The translations under genes and the position numbers were made by a program. Below the pieces are notes generated by a model. That model saw nothing but the letters and a program-made list of their open reading frames with translations. It was not told the origin of the DNA and did not search any database. A DNA stretch of 64,000 nt from Umbilicaria muhlenbergii (taxonomy: Eukaryota > Ascomycota > Lecanoromycetes > Umbilicariales > Umbilicariaceae): NCBI GenBank assembly GCA_000611775.1, contig KK106982.1, positions 496,001 through 560,000 of the forward strand. The letters run 5' to 3'. Shown piece after piece: positions 44,788-55,067 of the stretch. Each line of letters begins with the position of its first letter. The stretch's first letter is position 1.

Positions 44788-47126
44788 CTACTCAATCCGG
44801 CTTTTCTTCCTCGTCTTGCCCTTAACCCTCTCTACCAACCTCTGCAAATCCTCACCATCACCCTCACCCCCTAGGCCCTCTGTATCCCCAGCCATCCTCT
44901 TCTTCCTGCTCTCCCCCCCCGCATCCACCTCCCCCCCATCTACCTGCCCCATCTTCCTCTTCCTCCTCCCCTCCTCCAAAAGCGCCCTCATCCCCTCCGT
45001 CCCCTTGTACTTCGAACTCGTCGGATCAACCGCAAACTCACTCCTCTCAAAAACAGCCCTAAACCTCGGATCCGCCACATCCATCTTGAACCCATCCCTC
45101 TTCTTCGCCTCGAGCGCCAACTTCTCACTCGCGCTGAGTTTCTGCCGTTTGCCTTTTTTCAGCTTCGTGAGCGCTTTTTCCGCTTTGGCGATCTCGTTGA
45201 TGTCGAAATGCTTGACGGAGTTGTGCGCGCCGGGCTGGTCGTCGTCGAGCATGAGGAGTTCGAGCTCGGCGCGGTGAGCGGAGGCGGTGGCGTCGTCGGC
45301 GGCGCGTTGGGCGCGGTTTTTCCGTTTCTGGTCTTTGCGGAGGGCGGTGGTGGCGGCTTTGTCGTTGGCGGGGGCGGTGAAGAAGGGGTCTTCGAAGCCG
45401 AGGTCGGTGGGTGTGTCTTTTTCTTGGAGTACGTCTTCGCCGCTTACGTCGGCGGCTGGTTCGTCGGCGGTATCAGGGTCGGTGCGGGACGTCTTCAGCT
45501 TTACTTTTCGACGGGCTTTCCGCTCTTTCTCTTTTCGGACGTATTTTTCGACTGTGGTTTCGTTTCGCTCGGGCTCGTTTTCGAAGACGGAGTTTTTAGT
45601 GGGTGCGGATGTTAGGCCGGAAGAGAATGTAATCTGCATGTCGCCCACGGGACCGCCGGCTCCGGGCTTGGTTCTCTTGCTCGGTACTGGAGCATCTTGA
45701 AGACCTAGTAGAGCTCGCATACGTTGACGTTCGGCTTCCTTCTTTGTCAACTTTGGAGCTGTGCTTTCTTCAATGGCTTCAGCATTACTAGTGTTTCCAG
45801 CCGTAGAGTCAATGACTATCGGCTCTGGTCCCTCGTCTTCTGAGCTATCACTGCCGAGATATGCTTTCAGATCGTTATCATCAATCTCAGCCCTACTGCC
45901 CGCAAAAGCCCTCTTTTGTACCTCCTTTCTTGTTCCATCATCTGCATCCCACGTCAACTTGACTTTGCTGTGCTGTAGTGCATCGGTCACAAACTCATTG
46001 GGTTTGTAGCCGTCTGGAATTCGTTCACACTCATCTCTAGGCTTGTCGTCTGTGAATTCAACACTATCGGGTATGAATCTGAGATCAAAAAAGTTTGCAC
46101 TCGTCAGATACTCGGTTCCATCCACAGCCTCGTAAATAGCTTGCGCTGTCGAAGGTGAAGAGCACGTTAGGACCGCATAGTAGTAGCGTAAGCGTTCGAG
46201 CTGATAGTGACGGAGCTTTGCAGAATCGAACTCTTCCCCCTGGTTTTCTTTCAGTATGGCTTTCTTGATCTTCTCGTCCTCTTCCTCCTCATCGTCTTCG
46301 TCTTCGTCGCTAGCTTCTTCTTCAGACTCTAGAACTGTAGTTCCTTCTTTGCCATTTGTGCCGTTGCTTGCAAATATTTCTTTCGGAGGGCCTTCCATTT
46401 CTTCTCGTTCCATCCGCTCCTTACCGAACTCGCTAGGGTATATAGAAACATTAACTATGCGACCGTTCGGAGGTACGAAGCTCGAAAAAGCAGCCATAAG
46501 ATCTGCCGCTCGTATATTGTCCCAATCCAAGTTGACCACCGCTAATCTAGCTGATACCTCTCCCATAGGCACACCGTCCTCTTGATCCGCTTGTTGATCT
46601 GGAAAGCCAAACGTCTCGTCTTCCTCCGCGTCGTCTACTTGGGCGTCTTCTTCTTCGGAAGAGCTATCCTCAGACGACGAAGAAAAGCCCCCGTCTCTTG
46701 CCGGATCATATTTCTTCTCCACCCGCTGTAGCTCCTTTACCAGCTCTTCATCCTTGTCGATCTCCTCTCCCGAGGCTTCCAAGCCTTCGTCGTCTTCGAG
46801 TTTGTAAAATCTCTCCAACTCCTTCCGCCCCGTATCTTTCGCCAACTTCCTCCCATACCGATCAACTTTTGCTTTACTTGAAAACTCCTCGTCACGCAGC
46901 ATACGCGCGAAGCGTTTGTCGATCTTGACATGAGCGTGCTTTTTCGAGGGGAGGCGAAATCGCGGGTCTGTTTGGATGTTGGTAAATCGAGGGTCGGCTG
47001 AGACGGGCGGTCAGTACAGTCAAGAACAAGGTGTTGCATGATGCGAGTCTTACTGATGGGATCATCAGGAACTGCTCCTGAGCTCCTCGAGCCCTTGGGC
47101 GCTTTTTGCTTCGTGGGCTTGAGCAT
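44788..47126 (-). CDS. ESF1: Pre-rRNA processing protein ESF1
   Basis: Exons 47054-47126 and 44788-46997 (56-bp intron with branch TACTGAC); 760 aa. Splicing joins AVPDDPIT to DPRFTNIQTDPRFRLPSK. Marks of ESF1: KKHAHVKIDKRFARMLRDE near residue 45, RLAVVNLDWDNIRAADLMA (RRM-like core), acidic tracts, FFDLRFIPDSVEF, and the C-terminal NUC153-type FKMDVADPRFRAVFERSEFA with VDPTSSKYKGTEGM. Esf1 is a nucleolar protein needed for 18S rRNA production with the U3/SSU processome. The 3' third shows the C-to-G composition flip (about 45125). Confidence 0.93.
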
Positions 47127-47570
47127 GTTTGATTTTACAGCACAGTGACTTGTTCAGTGGCGGCGCCACTCGTGCCGACAACTTAGTCGAAAGCAAAGTC
47201 CCCCAGACTAATGCAATTCCGTGCTGTCTTGCCGAGAAGACTCATTAAGACCGGAGCAGGTCATCTTACAGAAGCCTGGGAAGCCCTCTCGGAAAGTTCG
47301 ATGCCAAGAATTCACACTGAGCTTATCGATAACGTAGGGCTGTCACAGCTGTCATGTTCATGTTGCCATAAATCCATAGGCGTTCATATGAAGAGCTTGA
47401 TTAATTTCTCGAATGGGTTTGAATCGTTGGGCAACACAGAGTTTCATTATTCAAGACGCTACGTATCGACCCTTCCATGTCTCGTTATCATAAGCCCCGT
47501 GGTCCCCGTTTCCTGAATCGCTCAAAGCTCCAGACACCGCGCCGAAGTCATAAATGTCCGCTTTTGCGGA
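47127..47570. other. Intergenic region upstream of ESF1
   Basis: 444 bp holding the ESF1 promoter and the 3' end of GID8. A 101-codon plus-strand frame at 47211-47516 has no recognisable features and is not called. Confidence 0.4.
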
Positions 47571-48832
47571 TCAAGTAACCATTGGCTCGGCTTCGCCGTT
47601 CCCTTGCATTACACTGTCTTCCCTTTTCTCCCGCCCATTTTGGTCGGGATCCAGCCCAAGCTCGATGTGCTCTGGTAGATCCTTCTTTGCATCCCTTGCC
47701 TTCTGTTCCGCCCAAAGCCGTAGCCTTACCAGATCGAAAAGCTTTGCTTTCGTCCGCTCACCTTGGCTGGACAAGATAGCCTCGTTGACCCGCTTCGCAA
47801 CATCCTTTCGAAGACTGGGGTCCAAAAGCGCAGCAAGTGGTGGTGCAAGGTTGTCCGGAGGGAAGATCAGAAGTGCCATGGTTCGTTCAAGATCTTCAAG
47901 AAATTCGGGGTTAGTGGGAGCTCGCGGAGCTAGATGCGTCGTAGCAAAGGTTAGAGCAGGAGTGATGTCGGCGTTTGGCGTTGTAGTGCATGTACGAATA
48001 AGCTCAACGAGCTGCAGCCTGAGGAGGGCAAAGTGTAGCGAAGAGTCTTGATCCAGTATCTTGAAGCACATGGTCAGCTAGTGACCTCGTCGAAATGTTA
48101 CTTAACAGGAGAAACATGGTTTGTTATTGCTCATACTGAGGACTGAAGTAGTTGGAGTTTGTTTCTCATCAACGACCCGAAGGCTATATGAGTGGTGCAT
48201 GAAACAGATGTCTAATCATAGCAATGGATATGGTCTGTAAAGGACGGTTTCAAACCAGGATAGAGTCTACTGATAAACGTACCTGAGGGTTCAGCTCATT
48301 AATCTTCTCAATGGCGCTTTGTATGTCACCTCCGTATATTGCGTTACGGATCTCCACGCGTTCTTGTATGGACTCGAGATCTATCGTTGGTTGTATGTTG
48401 GCCTCCAGCGCGAACTTTTGTGCGGCAGATGGGTAGCCTTCCCGAATTAGGTAGTCCATGATAACATAGTTGATGTCTCTAACAGATGGGACAGACGAGG
48501 TTAGCAACGGCCATGAGAGATCCATACACTGTAACGAGTCCATAGCATTGCGATAATGTAACATAGGAATCAGATAGACAAGTTAACATGTTCTCCTCAA
48601 GATGTTTCAGAGAGATTCCCAACTTGATTTTTTGAAGCATCATATGGAATGGAACAAAAGCAAGAGAGATATTCAGTAAGAGAAGGTTGCGGTGTCTCAC
48701 GTTTTAGATAGTTTCACCTCATCGACACGCCTTTCGAAAGGGTGGCGGGTGGGCGTCGCGGTCGAGGCTGTAGAGGTCTTTTTCAACCGGTGAGCTGTGT
48801 GTGAAACGCGAGAATCAAGCGAGGCTCACCAT
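47571..48832 (-). CDS. GID8: GID/CTLH ubiquitin ligase subunit GID8
   Basis: Four exons: 48830-48832 (ATG only), 48701-48777, 48283-48478 and 47571-48059; introns of 52, 222 and 223 bp; 254 aa. Order: TPTRHPFERRVDEVKLSKTD; LisH motif INYVIMDYLIREGYPSAAQK; CTLH region ESIQERVEIRNAIYGGDIQS and IEKINELNPQ; then the CRA-type helices (DSSLHFALLRLQLVELIRTC, LFDLVRLRLWAEQKA). Gid8 is the scaffold linking Gid1 and the RING module in the E3 ligase that degrades gluconeogenic enzymes. The frame is also open upstream of the ATG to 49036, so a longer N-terminus is possible. Two introns of about 220 bp are unusual for this window. Confidence 0.87.
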
Positions 48833-49287
48833 GTTAGCTGGTTGTGACGCCTGATCTCCATAGACGCCGCCAGTCTGCAAGCGCAGTATGCTGGCATGCA
48901 GTCCCTGGCTGACTCTGTGTGGGTTTGTCGGAGCGTTGGAGTGTAGGTGGTGAGCCATCCTGGACGTGGGAACGATTTCAGTCGGTGCCTGAACGAAAAC
49001 GTCCGTGCGTTGTCTACGGTGCGGTGGATCCCTCACTATTCGCCTAGCCTCTTGCCTCAGCCTCTCTAGCCTCCGGTGCCTTCAGCTTCTCCTGAAGGGC
49101 ATACCGCCGCAGAATTCGACAGGTATTGGTGCTGCATTTCTTATTTTCCTTATTCAGTGTTCATTGACATTGGAAATTCCATGGAATGTTGTGAAGGTCA
49201 GAACGTGTCTGCGCAGCCGAATGTCATTTATAGGGGTGCTTCAACTTTCATTCTATTGCAGCGTTTTTATCCTTCTCGCCAGACGTG
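48833..49287. other. Divergent promoter between GID8 and URK1
   Basis: 455 bp. It may contain extra 5' exon sequence of either gene (an open minus-strand frame continues from GID8 to 49036). No motif recognised. Confidence 0.4.
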
Positions 49288-50903
49288 ATGAGCGGTGACA
49301 GAGCACATTACTCTCCGCCATGGTCCGACATAAGTATAATTGGGATCGCAGGCAGCTCTGGCTCTGGCAAAACCTCTTTGGCCGTCGAAATTGTTTCATC
49401 ACTCAATCTGCCATGGGTCATAATCCTGTCAATGGTAGGTGACTTTGAGCCCTAACTCTACGAATTAACCGAGGGGAAGATTTAATGCTTGAGTCCTGTA
49501 GGACTCGTTCTACAAGTCGTTGACTCCGGAGCAGTCGGAGAAAGCGTTCAAGAATGAGTATGACTTTGATTCGCCTGACGCTATTGACTTTGACAATCTG
49601 GTGGAGAGGCTTAGAGATCTCAAGCAGGGGTACGTTCTATAAGAAGGTTCTACACAAGTCTCGGAGATTGACCAGCCCCAAGGCGAAGAGCAAAGATACC
49701 CACTTACTCCTTCGAGAAACACCAACGACAGGAAGCTACGACAGAGATCTACTCTCCTCATGTCTTGGTTCTGGAAGGCATCTTCGCGCTCTATGATTCT
49801 CGTGTCCTGGAACTGCTTGATATGAAGATTTTCTGCGAAGCTGATGCGGATGTTTGTCTTTCCCGAAGGAGTATGTTTGGCTGATCGTCTATGCTATGAG
49901 GTCTTGTGTAACTAATTTGACGGCCGAATAAGTCCTCAGGGATGTCAGGTCCAGAGGTAGAGACATCGAGGGCTGCATCAAACAGTGGTTTGCATTCGTT
50001 AAGCCAAACTTCCAGCGTTACGTGGAGCCTCAGCGTAACAACGCAGGTTTGTCTGCCGAAGTTAACCGGCACAACTTTACTAAAAGGACTGCAGATATCA
50101 TTGTACCGAGGGGCATCGAAAACCGCGTTGCTATAGATATGATGGTCCAGCATATCAGACGCATACTTCGCGAGAAGTCCAAGAAGCACCAATACGAGCT
50201 TGAAAGATTGGGCAAGCAAGTGGAAGATGAACCGCTATCACCAAATGTTCTGCTACTGGAACAAAATCGTCAAATCGTCGGTATTAATACCATCATTCAA
50301 AATCCGATGACCGATCCAGTGGACTTCATATTCTACTTCGACAGATTGGCCACTATACTCATTGAGAGGTGAGAAGCTTGTAGAACCTGTTGGCCCTTGA
50401 GATGCTTATAGATAGACAGGGCAATGGACAATCTTGGGTTTAGTCCAGCAAAGGTTCAAACTCCGCAAGGATATACATATCAAGGTCTGCACATGCACGG
50501 CGACATTAGTGCGGTAGTCATCCTTCGAGCAGGTAGCTGTTTCGAGACCGGTCTCAAGCGTGTGGTACCGGACTGTCAGACGGGTCGTCTTTTGATACAG
50601 ACGAACTATCGTACTGGAGAGCCGGAGCTCCATTACGTGAAGCTCCCAAGCAATATGGCTTCACATGCCTGCGTACTTCTACTCAATCCGCAAATGTCGA
50701 CCGGAGGCGCAGCATTGATGGCAGTCAGAGTATTGGTCGATCACGGGGTTCCAGAGGCAAACATTGTGTTTGTGACGTATTTTGCTGGAAAAGTTGGAGT
50801 AAACAGGCTATTGAAAGTATTTCCAGATGTGAAAGTGGTGATGTGCAAGATTGTTGAGGATTTCGAGGACAGATGGATTGAAAAACGATATTTTAGATGT
50901 TAG
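49288..50903 (+). CDS. URK1: Uridine kinase with UPRT-like C-terminal domain
   Basis: Five exons: 49288-49434, 49502-49629, 49683-49870, 49933-50368 and 50420-50903; introns of 67, 53, 62 and 51 bp; 460 aa; every junction is in phase. The kinase domain has the P-loop GIAGSSGSGKTS near residue 18-29, MDSFYKSLTPEQ, YSPHVLVLEGIFALYD, KIFCEADADVCLSRR and RDIEGCIKQWFAFVKPNF. The second domain (about 245-460) has the uracil phosphoribosyltransferase fold: GDISAVVILRAGSCFETGL and LLLNPQMSTGGAALMAV. Urk1 makes UMP/CMP from uridine/cytidine in pyrimidine salvage. The UPRT-like part is usual in this family. Confidence 0.93.
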
Positions 50904-51202
50904 TGGGTTGATGCTTCAAGACATGAAAACGACCACACTACCGGGTTACCACTTAGTGTTATACTACCAAAAGAATATTGAGCAAGTGGATCGAAGTTCC
51001 GAAAACAAAAGGTCTTAGGATTGGAAACACCAGGTTGAAGAAATCAAAGCTACTGGAAATGACACTCAATAACCCCAATCACAATGTCCATTCGCAAAAA
51101 CATTTAGGATATCTAGTCTAAAGAACTATTAGTCAATTACAGTTCTATACCTTACTTGCCGCTCGCAGTCTTACAGTTAATATGTGTCATTCTCTTCTCT
51201 TT

Positions 51203-51919
51203 TCACCTGCTGCAGTGACTCGACCAGGAACATGGTGGCTGGGTGCTTTCCTTCCGTAGGAAGCTCGTCAGAGGCGATAGCCTTTCCGAATCTGAGGACT
51301 TATCAAACTCGATGCTGAAATGAGAGCCAAGGAAGAAGCTTTTTGGGTTCTTCACCGGATACTCCCACCAAGGGTTCGTCATCTTCTTGATGAACTTCGC
51401 GTAAACTTCGAGCTCCTCCAGGTTCTTGCAGGACTTGAGGTACCTCAAGTCGATGAACGGAGTTCTTTTCGTTTGGTGGAACCTTATCTTGGTGATCAAG
51501 TTGCGGCGCTTGTTCCCGATCGCTTCGATGAACTCCAAGAATGGACGGATGTAGAAGAATTCGAATCCATTCCTGGCGTAGAATATGTACGCAGATTCTT
51601 CGTACACCTGGCGGCAGGACCTAGCAAAAGCCAGATTGCGCCATTTGGCAGCGTCATGGTAGAAGGCTTTGGCGAGGGTAACCTCCGCTCCGATATAGCC
51701 AGGCTTGACGAAAAGGAGATGGTAGATGTGATTTCGGATCTCTGGCGGAAGTTGAAGGAACGGGAACCCGCGGTGAACCGGGCCGTCGACGTCATCGCGA
51801 GCTTCTGACGGCTTTTGAGAGCCCAACGCGCAGCTCTTAGTCGAAGAAAAATGGGACTCTGTGACCTCGACAGCCATGGCCGGCGTCTCACTTGATTGCT
51901 GTCGTTCCTTTGAGGTCAT
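51203..51919 (-). CDS. 2EXR/F-box-like domain protein
   Basis: Single exon, 238 aa. The core FPFLQLPPEIRNHIYHLLF near residues 52-70, followed by ARSCRQVYEESAYIFYARNG, is the signature of the large ascomycete 2EXR / F-box-like family: a short hydrophobic N-terminal motif then R-x-I/V-Y...C-R-Q/x-I/V-Y-x-E. Members are often lineage-specific, and their partners are unknown; SCF ubiquitin ligase links are only inferred. The N-terminal 45 residues are disordered. A shadow frame in the plus strand (51320-51808) is caused by the codon pattern. Confidence 0.8.
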   Translation of the reverse strand: MTSKERQQSSETPAMAVEVTESHFSSTKSCALGSQKPSEARDDVDGPVHRGFPFLQLPPEIRNHIYHLLFVKPGYIGAEVTLAKAFYHDAAKWRNLAFARSCRQVYEESAYIFYARNGFEFFYIRPFLEFIEAIGNKRRNLITKIRFHQTKRTPFIDLRYLKSCKNLEELEVYAKFIKKMTNPWWEYPVKNPKSFFLGSHFSIEFDKSSDSERLSPLTSFLRKESTQPPCSWSSHCSR

Positions 51920-52605
51920 CTTGACTTGATGGCAATATCTCGTATAGAGGCGGCTGGATTGACTTCCAATAAGTTAAGGAGATAGCAAAGTAAAGATTTA
52001 GAAATCTTAGGGCGGCAATCTATCGATCATGTATGAGCGAAGTACAGCTTGCGGATTCTGGAAAAGATCGTGGAGCAATGAGAGGCCAGAACAGAGCAAG
52101 TAAAAAGTAAGAGATATGCTCAATTGGAATGGGAGGACGACCTTGCGAAATGCTGGGGGGTTGATGCTTTCATACTGAAGCAGGCTCTGAAGTGTGAACT
52201 GCAGGAATCGTTGTTAGATCTCGGTCACAACATCAAAGGTCTAAATTGCTGCCAGAGTGCAGTCTAGCTCGACATGGTTGAAAGTAAGAATTAGGATGCA
52301 GCGTAGATCATCTAACGGGCTCGATCCGCTTATCTGGGCCATCAATGTACACTCATTTACTAGAACTACATGTAAGAAAATCTTAAGTACTGTTCCCCAG
52401 GTTGCTTGGTAGTTTTGAATCAGTGTATGTTGTACAAGTGCCCGAAAAGATGAGCCTCTGTTTGCTAATATACGTTTTTCTTGTGTTTAGCGGAGCCTAC
52501 AGTAGAGCAGTACGCAAGTCCCATTGAAATATGCACGGTACTCAAGATTCCCTGGGTTTATAACGCCGTACTATTTACACTGAAAGCCTTCCCGTCCCTG
52601 CTCGA
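51920..52605. other. Intergenic region
   Basis: 686 bp, AT-rich, no long open frame, repeats or RNA genes seen. It holds the promoter of the 2EXR gene and the 3' UTR of the NDUFS4 gene. Confidence 0.4.
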
Positions 52606-53401
52606 TCACTTTGTTCGAATGATTTTGAGCTTCTTCGGGTAATGCATGAAGTTGTTGGCGTATGCCTTTGGCACGAACTTCCGCTCATTCGGCTCCTGAA
52701 CAAAGTATTCATACCCTTGTTTTTCTGCAAACAGTATGGCATCCTCCCTCGATTTGAAGTTCAGATGAGTCCCCTGCATGAAGTCCGCGGATGACTGCCA
52801 GCCCATCATCGGATTCTCCCACCGGTGACCCCTCTGTAGAACATCCCAATCCATCCGCCAGTGATGGCCATTCCAGTCCCCCGATTGTGTAGCAGTCTTT
52901 GCAGGACGATAGATGCTAAGTGAGCCCAGTTGTAAGCCATAGTCAGACTGTCCTAGACAGAACGCATTGCGCATACCGGACTGTTCGAGCTTGCAACTCG
53001 ACCGGAGCGCCAGATAATACTGCCGCAGCGAGAGAACCGTCAGATTCGCTACCATCCATCACTCGCTTCGGTATTGGAGAGAATTGTCTGTGCCGAATTG
53101 GATCAGCTCCTGGGTGCTACTGTCAACGAGCACAGGATACCTACGAAGTTCCGTGGTCCACAGGAGCGTGCCAATCTGGTTGGTGGGACACCATGCCTTC
53201 TGAAGATCCCTCCTGACGTATCATACCGGAATCTCCTGCTTCAGCTGCTGGTGGATCGGAGGATTGGGCTTTGGGCGCAGGTTCTACTGATCGATCGGCA
53301 TCTGTAGTCGCATATCTGACGCAGAGAGGCGTACGCCTTTGCGCCACCTGCACCATAGCTGGCCGCAGGCGGCCCGCATATTGCGTTCGTAATAGAGGCA
53401 T
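52606..53401 (-). CDS. Complex I subunit NDUFS4 (18-kDa IP type)
   Basis: Exons 53145-53401, 52977-53087 and 52606-52915; introns of 57 and 61 bp; 225 aa. N-terminus MPLLRTQYAGRLRPAM is a mitochondrial presequence. After splicing: PVELQARTVR joined to IYRPAKTATQSGDWNGHHWR, WDVLQRGHRWENPMMGWQSS, AILFAEKQGYEYFVQEP and the basic end YPKKLKIIRTK, all hallmarks of NDUFS4. It sits at the base of the peripheral arm of NADH:ubiquinone oxidoreductase and stabilises the N module. Divergent to ATP17, with 235 bp between the start codons. Confidence 0.93.
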
Positions 53402-53636
53402 GTTTGCTGTAGAAAGATACGTCTCGAGGGCTTGATTGTGAGTGATGTCGTCGCATTTTGCTGACTAAGCCACCAGCGCCGAACATCTCGCAACCTTCTC
53501 GACCTCGCATCAAGTCTCATCGCCATCGAATTCTACACTTGACAATCTCATCGTAAGGCGAGCCGGAGTCAATTGCTGCCCGACCAGGGCCCTGCTGTAG
53601 GCTCATCTTTCTGACGAGTTCTAGGACTCTCCCAAG

Positions 53637-54263
53637 ATGAGCTTTATCACCCGCCGGGGTCTCTCGACCTTGATCCCACCAAAAGTACGTCCAACCCCTA
53701 TGACTGAAGGGTAAGCAAGCCACTAACGCTTGAGCTATAGGTTGCATCGCCCAATGTGAGTTTTCCCACCGCATGGATTTTTTTTTCCGGCCGATAGAAC
53801 GAACTTTGGAGGAAATCGTACTAGGGCGGCAGTGCTCTTGTTCAGACCATGGATTTGGCGCCAACATTTATCAACATACTTACGTTCTGGCTACAGGCTA
53901 TTGGTGGAGCTCAGGATGCAGCGCGCATGCAACGGGTTGTCAGCTTCTACGAGAAACTACCTCGAGGGCCAGCTCCGGAAGTGAAAGCGAAGGGTCTTCT
54001 TGGGAGATATCAGGCTCGGTACTTCGGGAAGAACCCCTCAGCTGCACGTGAGTCTTCTAGGAGTGAAAGAGCTGCGGGTTTTCGTCAGGACTTCCGGTAC
54101 TGACCAGATTCAATTACAGCCATCGCCCATGTCATCGGTGCTCTGCTCCTCTTGGGTTACGCCAATAACTACTACTTCCACCTTCGTATGCATTCAATAT
54201 ACTTTGGAAGACCAGCTTGTGTACTAACCATTCTTAGGACACCACAAGAATAACGCACACTAA
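53637..54263 (+). CDS. ATP17: Mitochondrial ATP synthase subunit f
   Basis: Five exons for 101 aa: 53637-53684, 53741-53755, 53897-54047, 54120-54185 and 54238-54263; introns of 56, 141, 72 and 52 bp. The second exon is a 15-nt microexon coding VASPN; it restores the conserved SFITRRGLSTLIPPK-VASPN-AIGGAQDAA. Further marks: MQRVVSFYEKLPRGPAPEVK, GRYQARYFGKNPSAAP, one membrane span (IAHVIGALLLLGYANNYYF) and the end HHKNNAH. Part of the Fo sector peripheral to the c-ring. Skipping the microexon would keep the frame, so both forms are possible. Confidence 0.92.
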
Positions 54264-55067
54264 GTCGCAACTAGGCAAAGAGAGATGTTGGGAAGAAGCG
54301 AAGCGCAACTGTACATAAGAGTAGCATCCAATATTCAAGTGCATCGATCCTTTATCGCCATTCCCTCAGACAACTCCTGACTCGCTAGCTGTAAATCCAC
54401 TTGATCCTGCGTTCTGTCACCTTTGACCTTAGACGGCTGTCCAACCTTAATGCACTACAGCTTTATTGCATATGGACAAGAGCACACAAAATAAAGAACA
54501 GTCCATGGCAAACCGTTACATAACCTCTCATAAGCACATGACTTTAATCTGACCGCGGCGGACGGTGGCGCTATTGTTATCGCTTGCTCGTGATATTGCC
54601 ACAGGCTCGTTCTCCCTGTAACCTCGCTTGGAGACCTTACCAAATTCGGAGATCGCAACCTCCGATGATCCTGAAGCCCAGACACTCTCTTGATCCTCAC
54701 TCACCTCACACCTCTCCTGGAAGCCATACAGATCTCCAAAGGTTGAGAAACCCTTCTTCAAACGTTCGACTCATTCTTGTGTCTTAAGAAGTCGACAAAA
54801 CGGACGGCTCCAGTCACGGCTTCGATCGAGTATTCTGACCTGTGCGTCATCTAGGAGAGACTCCCTTTCCATCGACCATACTTCCTAGAGCCACACAAAC
54901 AGTTCGCCGTGGCGATCAGCAGGACCTGACATTAGGTAAATCATCCCTACACTTTATAGCACTCCCGACCCTTCGTCACGCGCAAGCCCAGCTTGTTTGC
55001 CATCAATAGAGAACAGTATTCTGACGAAGAGCAAAATATCTTGAGCTAAACAGATTCGAGACTTGTT
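54264..55067. other. Intergenic region with a possible small minus-strand gene
   Basis: 804 bp. On the minus strand a 33-codon frame from the ATG at 54872 and a neighbouring open frame (54528-54761; FSTFGDLYGFQERCEVSED) have protein-like composition and lie next to GTGAGT-type donor words, so a small spliced gene is conceivable. No splice solution closes convincingly. The right part is the 5' region of the next gene. Confidence 0.3.

Noticed and set aside
45208-45700. Plus-strand Gly/Val-rich and Ser-rich frames inside ESF1
   Set aside because: Antisense shadows of Glu/Lys/Ala-rich ESF1 coding sequence.
47211-47516. 101-codon plus-strand frame upstream of ESF1
   Set aside because: Lies in the promoter region, has no recognised motif or spliced continuation.
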